In this document: piece after piece, positions 42,658 to 52,300 of the stretch
Position numbering within the stretch: position 1 is the stretch's first letter
Layout: every line of letters begins with the position of its first letter
Assembly: GCA_029239785.1 (NCBI GenBank)
Contig: JARBUG010000002.1
Coordinates: 1 to 64,000, forward strand
DNA: 64,000 nucleotides
Reading direction: 5' to 3'
From: Symbiobacteriaceae bacterium
GTDB lineage: Bacteria > Bacillota > Sulfobacillia > Symbiobacteriales > Symbiobacteriaceae
The notes under the pieces: generated by a model
What the model was told of the DNA's origin: nothing
What the model saw: the letters and a program-made list of their open reading frames with translations, nothing else
The model's database searches: none
Translations under genes and position numbers: made by a program

Positions 42658-44553
42658 TTAGGGTCTCGACAGATGGAGGATACGGACAACCACGGTGCTT
42701 AGTTCGGCCCGTGTCAATCCCTGTTCAGGCCGGTACGAGAAGGTGCCGTCTGCTTCCTGGAAGCCGTTGACGAACCCGGCAGCCTCAAGCGCTTCAATGT
42801 CGGGCCGCGCCCAATGGCCGGCCGTATCGGTGAACCGAGTCCTAAACCCGCCCGGGGCCGGTGCAATGCCGTATGCATTCACCAGAATGCGCGCTTCCTG
42901 TCCACGGGTAATGTTGAGTTCGGGCCGGAACGTATAGGTCCCGTCGCTCTCCAAGAAGCCGTTAATGACCGCCCGTTCCTCCAGTGCCATAATAGCGTTC
43001 CTGGCCCAGTGGGCGGCAATGTCCACAAACTTGGTCTGGAAGCCGGCACTCGGCCCGGAAAGGCCCAGCGTGCGGGCGATAATGGCACTGGTCTCGGCAC
43101 GGGTCACCAGGTTGTCGGGGCGGAAGAGCAGGTCAGGGTAGCCGCCGATATGCCTGTGATAAAGCATGGTTTCCACGTTTGCCTTCGCCCAGTGCCCGAG
43201 CAGGTCGGGCAGCGTGTTGACCGGCACCAGTGCGGCTACCGTGTATTTGGCGCCGCCGCTTTCCTCCACGTCCACGAGAATCCGGCCGAACTGGTTATCG
43301 TCGCTAAAACCGCTCGGGGCGCCGGCGTTCCAGTTTGCGGTGTGGGTCCCCGCGTTGCGGGACGCCTTTGCCAGAATCACTTCGCCGAGCCCTTCGGACT
43401 CGCGTAGCACCGTCGCCGTGATGGTGGCTCTTTGGGCCAGGGTTACGTTCAGAGTGCCTGCAAACCCTGTCCTGGCCCCTCTCAGGGGATTCGGAGACCA
43501 CTGAATGGCGCCCGGGCCGATCTGCGGGTTGGGTACGCTCTCCAACGCGACTGCCGGCTGCGTAGTTCCCACGAGGACCAGGCGATTTCCCACATTCACA
43601 GGCAGCCCGGACCGCATGGGGTTAGCCTGCCAGGCAAAGGCACCGTCGACTTCACGTACGGCAAAGAGGTGAATGGGGCCGCCCGGCACCCAGGCGCCGG
43701 CGTAAATATGCCCATCACCGTAAGCCAGGGCGACCTTTGAGGCACTGTCCGTTTCGTACAGATACATGCGTCGCCACAGGGCGGCGCCAGACGCCAGATC
43801 AAGGGCCATAAGGTGTGCGAACGGGCCGGCTACATACAGAACCGAACCTTTGACCAGGAAACTCCGTCCGCTGACAGGGGCCGAACGCCACATAATGGCG
43901 CCTGTGTTCACGTTGACGGCGATCACGAGGCCGTTCGCCCCAGTGATCACCAGGTTTCCTGCAACGACAACCGGCCGCTCTGCCTGGCCTGTCCCAGGGT
44001 CATCAAACGTTGTCAGCCAACGGCGGGTCAGCTTTGAATCCCCCAGTTCGTACAGGGCCGGCTGGCCGTACCGGTCCACGGCTACAACTCGGTTGGCACC
44101 GGCCGGGGCAAGCACATACGGCCCCTGCGAGCCTACTTCCGTTCCCCCGAGGAAGTTTCCGTTGTGGTTGAAGACCAGCAGTGCCTGATCAAGTGCGGCG
44201 AAAATGAACTCCCCGAGCACCACAGTGTTGCTGACAGGCTCAGCTTCTGTAAGCGGGTTAATCCCGAGGATCAACCGTTCGGCAAACGTTGAGCCGTTAT
44301 CGTTGATAATGGACAGGCCTTCGTCTTTTCTATAGGCATAGACGGTACTCCCGACTACCGTCAGGCGGTTCCGGAGATGCGTAGTCGCGGTTGCCCATCG
44401 CACCTGACCCGTTGCCGGATCGAGGGCCACAATCTTTCCTGCGTCAGTGACACCATACAGGCTGGTCGCACCCATTACCGCGTTGGCCAGGTCCACCGCA
44501 GCGGTCCAGCCGACTTGTAACGGCGATCGGGGACCGGTCGTAGCCATCTCCAT
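42658..44553 (-). CDS. Beta-propeller (PQQ-like) protein with three C-terminal SLH domains
   Basis: This protein of about 631 residues has a PQQ/WD-like beta-propeller in its first 380 residues (GKIVALDPATGQVRWATA; GLVIAVNVNTGAIMWRSA; LMALDLASGAALWRRMYL), a beta-rich spacer, and three SLH modules at the C-terminus (LLGHWAKANVETMLYHRHIGG; IAAHWARNAIMALEERAVING; TAGHWARPDIEALEAAGFVNG). The SLH part implies wall attachment, yet no signal peptide is seen from either TTG 44571 or ATG 44553, and a stop blocks further extension. ATG 44553 is favoured, eight bases after AAGGGGG. Export route is unclear. Confidence 0.88.
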   Translation of the reverse strand: MEMATTGPRSPLQVGWTAAVDLANAVMGATSLYGVTDAGKIVALDPATGQVRWATATTHLRNRLTVVGSTVYAYRKDEGLSIINDNGSTFAERLILGINPLTEAEPVSNTVVLGEFIFAALDQALLVFNHNGNFLGGTEVGSQGPYVLAPAGANRVVAVDRYGQPALYELGDSKLTRRWLTTFDDPGTGQAERPVVVAGNLVITGANGLVIAVNVNTGAIMWRSAPVSGRSFLVKGSVLYVAGPFAHLMALDLASGAALWRRMYLYETDSASKVALAYGDGHIYAGAWVPGGPIHLFAVREVDGAFAWQANPMRSGLPVNVGNRLVLVGTTQPAVALESVPNPQIGPGAIQWSPNPLRGARTGFAGTLNVTLAQRATITATVLRESEGLGEVILAKASRNAGTHTANWNAGAPSGFSDDNQFGRILVDVEESGGAKYTVAALVPVNTLPDLLGHWAKANVETMLYHRHIGGYPDLLFRPDNLVTRAETSAIIARTLGLSGPSAGFQTKFVDIAAHWARNAIMALEERAVINGFLESDGTYTFRPELNITRGQEARILVNAYGIAPAPGGFRTRFTDTAGHWARPDIEALEAAGFVNGFQEADGTFSYRPEQGLTRAELSTVVVRILHLSRP

Positions 44554-44633
44554 GTCCTTATCCCCCTTCAAAGTGCTATCTCCCTATTCTTTGATACGGG
44601 TTACGAACAACCGCGGTTTGAACTGCTGGCAGC

Positions 44634-44680
44634 GAAAATAAAGAGAACCCCAAGGCCGTCTAACCGGCCTTGGGGTTCTC
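44634..44680 (-). terminator. Terminator of the large SLH/Ig-like gene
   Basis: A 16-base-pair stem (GAGAACCCCAAGGCCG / CGGCCTTGGGGTTCTC) with a six-base loop is followed on the - strand by TTTATTTTC. Confidence 0.92.
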
Positions 44681-44692
44681 TGTTGAAACAAG

Positions 44693-47600
44693 TTACTCGA
44701 GGTTGATCGTCTGGGCATTCGACATCGGGCCGGGGGCGACCGAGTTCTGAATGACCACACGGATCGACTTGGGTCCATTACCGCCCAGTTCACTTCTGAG
44801 CAGGTAGCCGACCATGGTCGTCTGGTTCGGCTGGATGGTGTTAACGGCGCTGCCACCGGCTGCTGATCCGTACAGATTGACCTGGAACCCGTTGACGTAC
44901 ACGGTGATCGTCTGCGCCGAATTGCGGGCTTCCACGGTGATAACCAGCCGGGAGGCAGTCTCGCCAGCACTCAGGGTCGTGTCAAGGCCCAGGGCGTCGG
45001 TGGCGAACACGATCGGAGCAGTAGGCGGCCGGTCCGTCATGATCGTCAGCGAGCCGGTCATGCCAGACTTGGCGGATGTGACAGTGATCGTCGTGGCACC
45101 GCCGACTGCGTGTACCTTCGAGGCGACCTGCAGAACCGCCTTGCCGTTGTTGGTGCTGATGGACAGCGGACCATTTACGTCGAGGTAAGCGTTCGTGCTG
45201 AGCGTCACGTTGAAGGTATCCAGAGCGTCGACAGCCACGGGGTTGCCGGCAGCATCCTGCAGGGTTGCTTCAACAACCGTCGACTCAACACTCTGCGACG
45301 ACAGGCCGGTCCGGGTGGAGGTCACACGGAGCTGCGTCGGGTTGCCGGCCGTGGTCGAAATGGTGCCCGTCTCAACGGGAAGTTGCGCGTTGCCGTAGTA
45401 CACCACCGGCGTGATGGTGACCGTCTCGGCCTTGGAGTTGTAATACGTGAAGGTGGCAATGCCGTTTGCAAACGGAGCGCTGCCGTGCGTCGTGCCATTA
45501 CCGGAGAAGTTGATGAGCCCGTACAGGTTCTGATTGCTAATGGTCGTGGTGTTGCCACTGCTGCCAGACAGCATCACGCCCGCTGCGGAGAGCGTGGTAC
45601 CCGTGCTCATGCCGGTCAGTACGTGGCCGAAATTGTCCAGAAGCTTGACACGGAACGTGGTCGAGGTGCCCGCCTTGGCAGACGGAATCGACTCGACCCG
45701 CACCTTGGTGGGAGCGCCCGGAATGAATGTCGATAGACTGACCGGGGTTACCGGCACACCAGCTGTACCGCTGATGGTGACGGACCCGGGCTGCATGTTG
45801 GCACGGATATACACGTAGTTGCCAGTGTACAGGTACGTGCTGCTCAGGGTGACAACATCGTTCCGGCTCAGAGTCAGCGAAACCGGAATGGCCTGCGTGA
45901 CAGGGTTGCCGTAGGCATCCTGCACTTCACCGTACAATTGAATGTAGCTCAGGCCGTTGTCAGCCGACATCTCATCGCTGGACACCTTCAGAGCCACCCG
46001 GGCAGGGGAACCGGCCGTGTACTGAATCGCCTGCGAAGCATCGCTGGTAAGGCCGTCGCTGCTCACCGTTAGCCGGACAACACCTGCCGTCGTGTCGGTC
46101 ACGGTAAAGGTGGCTACACCACTCTCAGTGATGCCGGTGCCGGTAACCACCGCCGTCGGGCTGTTCGGGGTCACACGGATCATCCGGTTGTTGGCCCCGG
46201 TAACGGTGTAGCCCTGGGAATCCTGGACCAACACCCGCACCTGCACCGTGCTGCCAACAGCCACGGCACCGGCAGAGACGCTGGCAGACAGCTTGTTGGG
46301 TACACCGGTGATCCGAGACGTGATTTCAACGAGGTTGGAAAGGTTCATCCCCTGGACGGAGGCCCGGAAACTATCGGTACCAGGATACACCGTCGACGTA
46401 AGGGTCAGATCCGCAACGCCGCCAACAGTAGGCACCGCAACCGTAGCCGGCATGCTGGTGGCATTCTGTGAAGTAATGCGCTGGAAGGTGACCGTACCAG
46501 AAGCAGTGGGCACAGGGTTGTCGTTGGCGTCAACGATCTCTGCACGCAGCTTGACCGTGCTGGTCGCATCAGCCGCAATGACGGCCGTGGGCACAACGGA
46601 GAGTTTAAGCCCAATGGCCGTGCCAGCCACGAACTTGCCAGAACCGGTGCCGGTGGACAGGCTGGCGGAGGTCGCTGTGAAGTTGAACGTACCGGCCTTG
46701 GTATGCTTGATCCTGTAGGTGGCTACACCAGATACCGTCGTCACCGTCACAGCCGGGGGCGAGTTGACACCTTCGGAATTGGTGGCCGTCAGGGTAATGG
46801 CGACACCATGGTCCTGGGTGCGCACAACACCGTTGGCGTCCTGGATCTCGGCGTACACGACCATTTCGGAGACGCCGTCAGCCTTGGTCTCCACGACGCC
46901 GGGCCGAATGGCTACCTTGGCAGCGGCACCCGAAACACGAGTCTGCACCACCACAGGTTCTACCGGGAAAGCGGCAGTGCCGTTGATCACGACGTCACCG
47001 GGGTTGCCAGCCGTAAAGATCACTTCACCCTTGCTGGTGCCCGGCATAATGCTGATGTTCGTGTTGGACAGCATGGCACCGGTGGTGCTGGCAAAGTACA
47101 GGGAGACCACCTGAGCCGTGCCGATCGTGTTTACGATCTCGTAGCCTTCGTTGTCCAGCAGCGTGGCCGTAACCGAAGCCCGGCTGTTCACTGCCGAAGC
47201 AATGGGATTTGGGTTGGCGCTCAGCCGAATCTTGGCAGGCACCGGTGCGTAGGTCGAGAGATCGGCAAACCCGGGGGTCAAGGGAAGATCAGTAGCCGCC
47301 GCCGTGATGCGGAAGTTGCCGATTCCGGAGGAAGGCGTGAAAATCGTAGTCGCCTCGCCGTTTACCGTCCGGAGATTGAGAACGCTCAGGGTACCCTTGG
47401 TGCTGTCGCTAAGGAGGAACTGCACCGGGGAATCGATGGCGACCGTGGTTCCGTTGACGTCCTTGAGCGTGGCCTTCACGGTGATCGTGCTGCGCCCGTT
47501 GGCCGGCACCGAGTTCCGGCTGGCCGACACAACAATGCTGGTCGCTTCGCCCGAAACCGAAACGTTAACGGCCTGCTTAATGGGGCCGTACGAAGCAACG

Positions 47601-49114
47601 GCCGTGCCGGTGCCCGGCGTGGTGGCGACGAACTCGCCTCCGGCACCCATAATGCCGATCTTACCGGTGGAGGTCCAGGTGACAGGCACGTCGATCTGCT
47701 TGCCGTCGATGGTGATCGCCTTGGCCGTGAAGATCTGGGTTTTGCTTTTCTGGATGGCAACCGAAGGACCAGGCTGCACCTCCAGGCGCCCGACCACCTG
47801 GACACCGGTCGTAGCGACCAGGTCGCCAGCCGTTACCTTAATGGTGGGAGCGGTTCCGGCAGCAGCGGTAAACTTGCCATCGGCAGCGATCGAGCCGCTG
47901 CCTTCGACGGACCACCGGACCGGCCCCGTAAAGGCGGTGCCGTCAGAGCGCTTCACGGTGAAGTTCACCGTACCGCCCACAGCAACGATCGGGTTCGCGG
48001 GGTCAACCATCAGTCCGGTCGCCGCCGTGATCGTGGCCCGGGCGGTAAGGGCGCCCAGTTTGGCGGTTACCACCACGTTGCCGGCTCCGGCAACGGTCAC
48101 CTTGCCGTCCTGGGTCACGGTCGCTGCGCCGGATTCAACGGCCCACACAGCACCGGTGACCTCCTGGGTGCCGCTGACAACCTTCAGCGACACAGTGTCG
48201 CCAGGCTTGGCGCTCGCCGTGGCCGGGGTAATGGCGATGTTGGAGAGTACCTTGTAGGTACGAGTTGACTTCAGTTCGCCAATGGCAGCCTCGACGGTTA
48301 CATCGCCACCCTGCGTGGTCAGAGACCCGCCAGCCGTCAGCGAAGCGCTGCCGCTGACAACTCGCCACTGTGCGTCGAGCCCGGGAAGGCTCCGGTCATA
48401 GGCATCCTTGCCACTGGCAGTCAACTGCGTGGTCCCGAGCGGCAACTGTTCTGCAGTCGGCGCAATTTGAACCGTATACGCCTTCTTGAACAACTTCTGC
48501 GAAAGGGTCATGTCGTACTCCTTGTGCTTGGCCTTGAAGACTGCGTTGGCCAGCAGCACAGCGACTTCGCCACGAACCATTTCGCCGTTCAGGTCCCACT
48601 TGAGGTCCTCAAGCAGGCCCATGTCCTTGGCCAGGAGCACATAGCCCTGGGGATAGGAAAGGGTGCCATTCTCATAACCCAGCGCCCGCAGCGTCATAAC
48701 GACCGCCTGCGGATAGGTCACAGGGGAAGAAGGCCAGAATTCGGTGGTGGACATGCCACGGACAATGCCCATTTGTTCGGCGAGCATGACCTCGCCAAAG
48801 AACCAGTCCGTGGTCTTCACGTCGTTGAACTTGGGCGTAAAGCCCTTCTTGGTGTGATCGGTCCACTTCAGGGCGCGAATCAGAAACGCAGCCATTTGGG
48901 CCCGGGTCACCTTGTCTCCCGGCGAGTAGGTGGTCGGCGAGGTCCCTCCTACTACACCGATGTCATATAGTGCGGCCACGGGCTTTTCATAGGCAGTGCC
49001 GCGAACATCCGTGAGCGGAACCTGGGCCGCAGTAACCCCGAGCACGGTTCCCGGGATCATTGTCAGAATGAGAGCCAGTGTGAGAAGGCCTGCTACCCAG
49101 CGACTCTTCCTCAT
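44693..49114 (-). CDS. Giant SLH and bacterial Ig-like surface protein
   Basis: This 1473-residue secreted protein has a signal peptide (MRKSRWVAGLLTLALILTMI...), three SLH modules at about residues 30-215 (LTDVRGTAYEKPVAALYDIG; FNDVKTTDWFFGEVMLAEQM; YVLLAKDMGLLEDLKWDLNG), then a long array of Big-type immunoglobulin-like repeats (YKVLSNIAITPATASAKPGD; ITVKATLKDVNGTTVAIDSP; RAEIVDANDNPVPTASGTVT). The upstream frame to 49198 is ignored because ATG 49114 has a perfect AAGGAGGT six bases before it. It may be a minor S-layer or adhesin protein. It is rich in V, T, A and G, with almost no Cys. Confidence 0.92.
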   Translation of the reverse strand: MRKSRWVAGLLTLALILTMIPGTVLGVTAAQVPLTDVRGTAYEKPVAALYDIGVVGGTSPTTYSPGDKVTRAQMAAFLIRALKWTDHTKKGFTPKFNDVKTTDWFFGEVMLAEQMGIVRGMSTTEFWPSSPVTYPQAVVMTLRALGYENGTLSYPQGYVLLAKDMGLLEDLKWDLNGEMVRGEVAVLLANAVFKAKHKEYDMTLSQKLFKKAYTVQIAPTAEQLPLGTTQLTASGKDAYDRSLPGLDAQWRVVSGSASLTAGGSLTTQGGDVTVEAAIGELKSTRTYKVLSNIAITPATASAKPGDTVSLKVVSGTQEVTGAVWAVESGAATVTQDGKVTVAGAGNVVVTAKLGALTARATITAATGLMVDPANPIVAVGGTVNFTVKRSDGTAFTGPVRWSVEGSGSIAADGKFTAAAGTAPTIKVTAGDLVATTGVQVVGRLEVQPGPSVAIQKSKTQIFTAKAITIDGKQIDVPVTWTSTGKIGIMGAGGEFVATTPGTGTAVASYGPIKQAVNVSVSGEATSIVVSASRNSVPANGRSTITVKATLKDVNGTTVAIDSPVQFLLSDSTKGTLSVLNLRTVNGEATTIFTPSSGIGNFRITAAATDLPLTPGFADLSTYAPVPAKIRLSANPNPIASAVNSRASVTATLLDNEGYEIVNTIGTAQVVSLYFASTTGAMLSNTNISIMPGTSKGEVIFTAGNPGDVVINGTAAFPVEPVVVQTRVSGAAAKVAIRPGVVETKADGVSEMVVYAEIQDANGVVRTQDHGVAITLTATNSEGVNSPPAVTVTTVSGVATYRIKHTKAGTFNFTATSASLSTGTGSGKFVAGTAIGLKLSVVPTAVIAADATSTVKLRAEIVDANDNPVPTASGTVTFQRITSQNATSMPATVAVPTVGGVADLTLTSTVYPGTDSFRASVQGMNLSNLVEITSRITGVPNKLSASVSAGAVAVGSTVQVRVLVQDSQGYTVTGANNRMIRVTPNSPTAVVTGTGITESGVATFTVTDTTAGVVRLTVSSDGLTSDASQAIQYTAGSPARVALKVSSDEMSADNGLSYIQLYGEVQDAYGNPVTQAIPVSLTLSRNDVVTLSSTYLYTGNYVYIRANMQPGSVTISGTAGVPVTPVSLSTFIPGAPTKVRVESIPSAKAGTSTTFRVKLLDNFGHVLTGMSTGTTLSAAGVMLSGSSGNTTTISNQNLYGLINFSGNGTTHGSAPFANGIATFTYYNSKAETVTITPVVYYGNAQLPVETGTISTTAGNPTQLRVTSTRTGLSSQSVESTVVEATLQDAAGNPVAVDALDTFNVTLSTNAYLDVNGPLSISTNNGKAVLQVASKVHAVGGATTITVTSAKSGMTGSLTIMTDRPPTAPIVFATDALGLDTTLSAGETASRLVITVEARNSAQTITVYVNGFQVNLYGSAAGGSAVNTIQPNQTTMVGYLLRSELGGNGPKSIRVVIQNSVAPGPMSNAQTINLE

Positions 49115-49202
49115 CCGGTTACCTCCTTGCATGTTTCCGACCTGGGACCACAATACATGTAGATTGACGAAAGATCCCTTGCCAAAGTTTCCTTGCATCT
49201 AA

Positions 49203-49231
49203 ATTATAGTCGATGTCGTTTCCGTTATGTA
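49203..49231 (-). promoter_or_regulatory. Possible promoter of the giant SLH gene
   Basis: A perfect TATAAT (49203-49208) on the - strand is preceded at 17 bases by TACATA, a poor -35. The 5' leader would be about 80 bases. Confidence 0.45.
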
Positions 49232-49265
49232 CACCTTTTTGCTGAGGTTACCAGCGGGTAATAGC

Positions 49266-49302
49266 TGGAAAAGGAAAGAGACCGGGCCGAAGCCCGGTCT
49301 CT
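49266..49302 (-). terminator. Terminator of the S-layer gene
   Basis: An 11-base-pair stem (AGAGACCGGGC / GCCCGGTCTCT) with a TTCG tetraloop on the - strand is followed by TTCCTTTTCC. Confidence 0.93.
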
Positions 49303-49319
49303 CTTGGTACGCTTGGGAG

Positions 49320-52300
49320 TTAGGGAGCAACGATCGCCTGGGCGAACAGCAGCGTGCCGCCGTTCACGGTGACGCCGTCAGCAGCGAAGGTCACGGAGTA
49401 GACCTTAACGTGCGTGTTGGCACCAACGCTACCCTGCCACACGCCGTTGCCGACGTGGGTCAGAGCGGTAGCGGAGTCAGCAACAGCATCAGCGGTAGCG
49501 GCGCCGGCGAGGTAGACCCGCAGGTTCGTCACGCTGGTGTTGGCCGGGGTGATGGCGTTGCCGTTAGCATCCCGCAGGATGAAGTAGACAGTGCCGGCGG
49601 CCTGGCTGTTGGTAGAAGCGGTGCTGCTCGGGGCGTTGGACTTGAAGTCGACCGTCACGTTGGCGATCGTCAGGCCCGTGGTGACACCCTCGACGGAGGG
49701 CTTAATCACGATGCTGCCGGCGATCGTGCCAGCCTTGACCTGGATCTGAGCAACGCCGTTCACGATCGGAGCGGAGGTGCCCAGCAGGGTGGCGCCGGCG
49801 CTGTTGGAGACGACTTCGAACTTCATGGTGCCGGTGTAGGAGCTAACGGTGTTGCCGGTGGCGCCGTCAGCAACCTTGAAGTTCAGGATCTGGACGGAGC
49901 TGCCGTCAGCGTTCATGGCAGCCGGGGTAGCGACGACGTGGGTGGCGGTGCCGGCGTTGACCGTCAGGGCGATGCCGGTGAACTCAACCACGGTCGGGGT
50001 AGCAGTCTGGTAAGCCTTGAAGGTGTAGTTACCAGCAACGCTCAGGCCGCTGACCGGCACGCTGATGACACCGTAGGACAGGGTGGCGCCAGCGTTGTTG
50101 ATGGTCGGGGTGCCGGGGTTGGTGCCAGTCGTGGCAACGGCGAAGTTGGCCGGAATGGCAGCCAGGTTGGTCTTCAGGTTGCCGAGGCCGTCGTACACGC
50201 CGACCTTGAGGGTGGTGGTGCCACCAGCGGTGACAGCAGCCGGGACCTCAAACAGGCCGAGCTTGTAGGCCGGACCAGCGACGTAGGTGCTGATCTGGGC
50301 GGCGGTGACAGGGATGTCAGCCTTCACAACAGCGTTGGCGGCGTCCTTGATCGTCACCTTGCCGTCGGCGTCGGAGATGGCGATGGTCTCAGCAATACCG
50401 CGAGCGGTAAAGGTGACATCATCGTTGCCAGCGGCGAAGCCGGTCAGCCACTTGTTGTTGGTAGCGTCGGAGTAGGCGATGCCGTTAGCCAGGTAGGAAA
50501 CCTCGACCCACTGGCCAGCAGGCAGGGTGACCGGGTTGCCGAACTCGTCGGTGATGTCGACGGTCACAGCGACCTGGGTGGCGGACTCAACGTTGGTCTG
50601 AGGAGCCTTGATGGCAGCCTTCGCAGCAGCGGCGGCGACCACGGTGCTGGCATCGTAGGCGGCTTCCTTGTCAACGCCGGCGATGTTGGCAGCAGCCTTG
50701 AAGGTGTAGGTCGCAGCAGCCTCGTTCAGGGTGACCGAGAACTTGGCAATACCGTTGACGGTGGTAGCCGTCAGGGTGTTAACCACGGTGGTGCCCTTCT
50801 TGACGGTCATGGTGACAGCGCGGCCGTTGTCGGTGGAGACGAAGCGGCCAGAGGCGTCAACAACCTTGAAGCTGATGTCCTTGGAGGTACCAGCAACAGA
50901 GTTCGCGAACGCCTGGTTGCCAGCGGCGACAGCGTCGGCATCAGCGGCGACCACGATGTTGGCCGGCAGGCCGACGATCTGGGTAGCCACGAGGACGTTG
51001 GCGGCGGAAGCGTGAACGTTGAGCTTGGAACCAGCCGCAGCATCCTTCACGGCCTCAACGGTGAACTCGTCCTCGGCAGCGCCGGAGTCAGAGATGCCGG
51101 AGGTGATGGTCAGGGTAGCGACACCGTCGACCGGGGTAACGGTCATGGTGCTGGGCAGCGTGGTGAAGCTGGTGCCAGCGGTCCGCTTGAAGGTGACAGC
51201 GTTGGTAGCGGTCGGAACCTTGTTGCCCCACTGGTCCTGAACCTCAACGGTCAGGGTGGCGGTCTGAGCGCCGTTGGCAACGAGGGTGTAAGGATCAGCA
51301 GCGTTGGTAGAAGCAACACCGTTGATCTTCAGGTTGCCGATGCGGTCGGCGGCGCCGGGGTTAACCTTGGCCGTGGAGACCTCAGGGGTAGCCAGCGTGC
51401 CGAAGGTGACGTCGCTGCCGGTGGCAGAGAACTCGTAGGTGCCAGCAGCGGTGACGTTGGCGAAAGTGGCCTCGGCGATACCAGCGGCGATAGCGACAAC
51501 GCCGGGGGTCTCAGTGCCGGTGGCGACGTTCTTCATCTTGGCGGTGACGGTAGCCTGGCCGCCAGCGGTCGTGTAGGTGGTCTTCGTGGTGCCCAGAGCG
51601 TCCTGGAGGGCGTACTGGACCTTGAAGGTGCCGTTGGCAGCCATGTCGACCGGAGCCTTAACCAGCACGAGCTTGGTGGCGGAGCCAGCCAACTTGGTAG
51701 AGAAGGAGACCGGGGTGACGGTGTAACCAGCAGTGGTGGTGCCGCTGATGGTGACATCGCCAGGCACGCCAGCGAGGGTCAGGTTGATGGTGGAGTTCGG
51801 GGTGCTGGCACCAGCGGTGAAGACCAGCTGGGCGCCGGCAGGCAGAATGGCGGACGTGGTGTTGGTGTTGCTCAGGGCGATGGTAACACCGCCGGTCGGA
51901 GCGGGCAGCACAGCGTCAGCAGCGTCGACCAGCGAAGCGGTCAGCGTGACAGAGCCGGTGGCCTCGGTGACAGCGGTGTTCGGGGTCATGCTCAGCTTGA
52001 CAGCGCTGATGGTCGGGGCAGCAGCCGTAACGGTCTGCAGGGCGCCGGTCAGCGTGCCGGAAGTGGCGGAAACGGTCTGGCTGGCAGCGGCGAAGGCGTT
52101 AGACTTCACAGTGAAGGTGGCCTTGCCGTTGACGGCCTTGACGCTGTCGTTGACGGTCGGGTTGGTGCCGTCAGCATCGACGAACGAGATGTTGGAGCCG
52201 ACACCGAAGGTGACGTTAACGGTGGCGTCGCTGGTGCTGACGACAGAGCCAGCAGCGTCGACAACGTAGACGGTCAGGGTGCCGATGGACTTGTTGTTGG

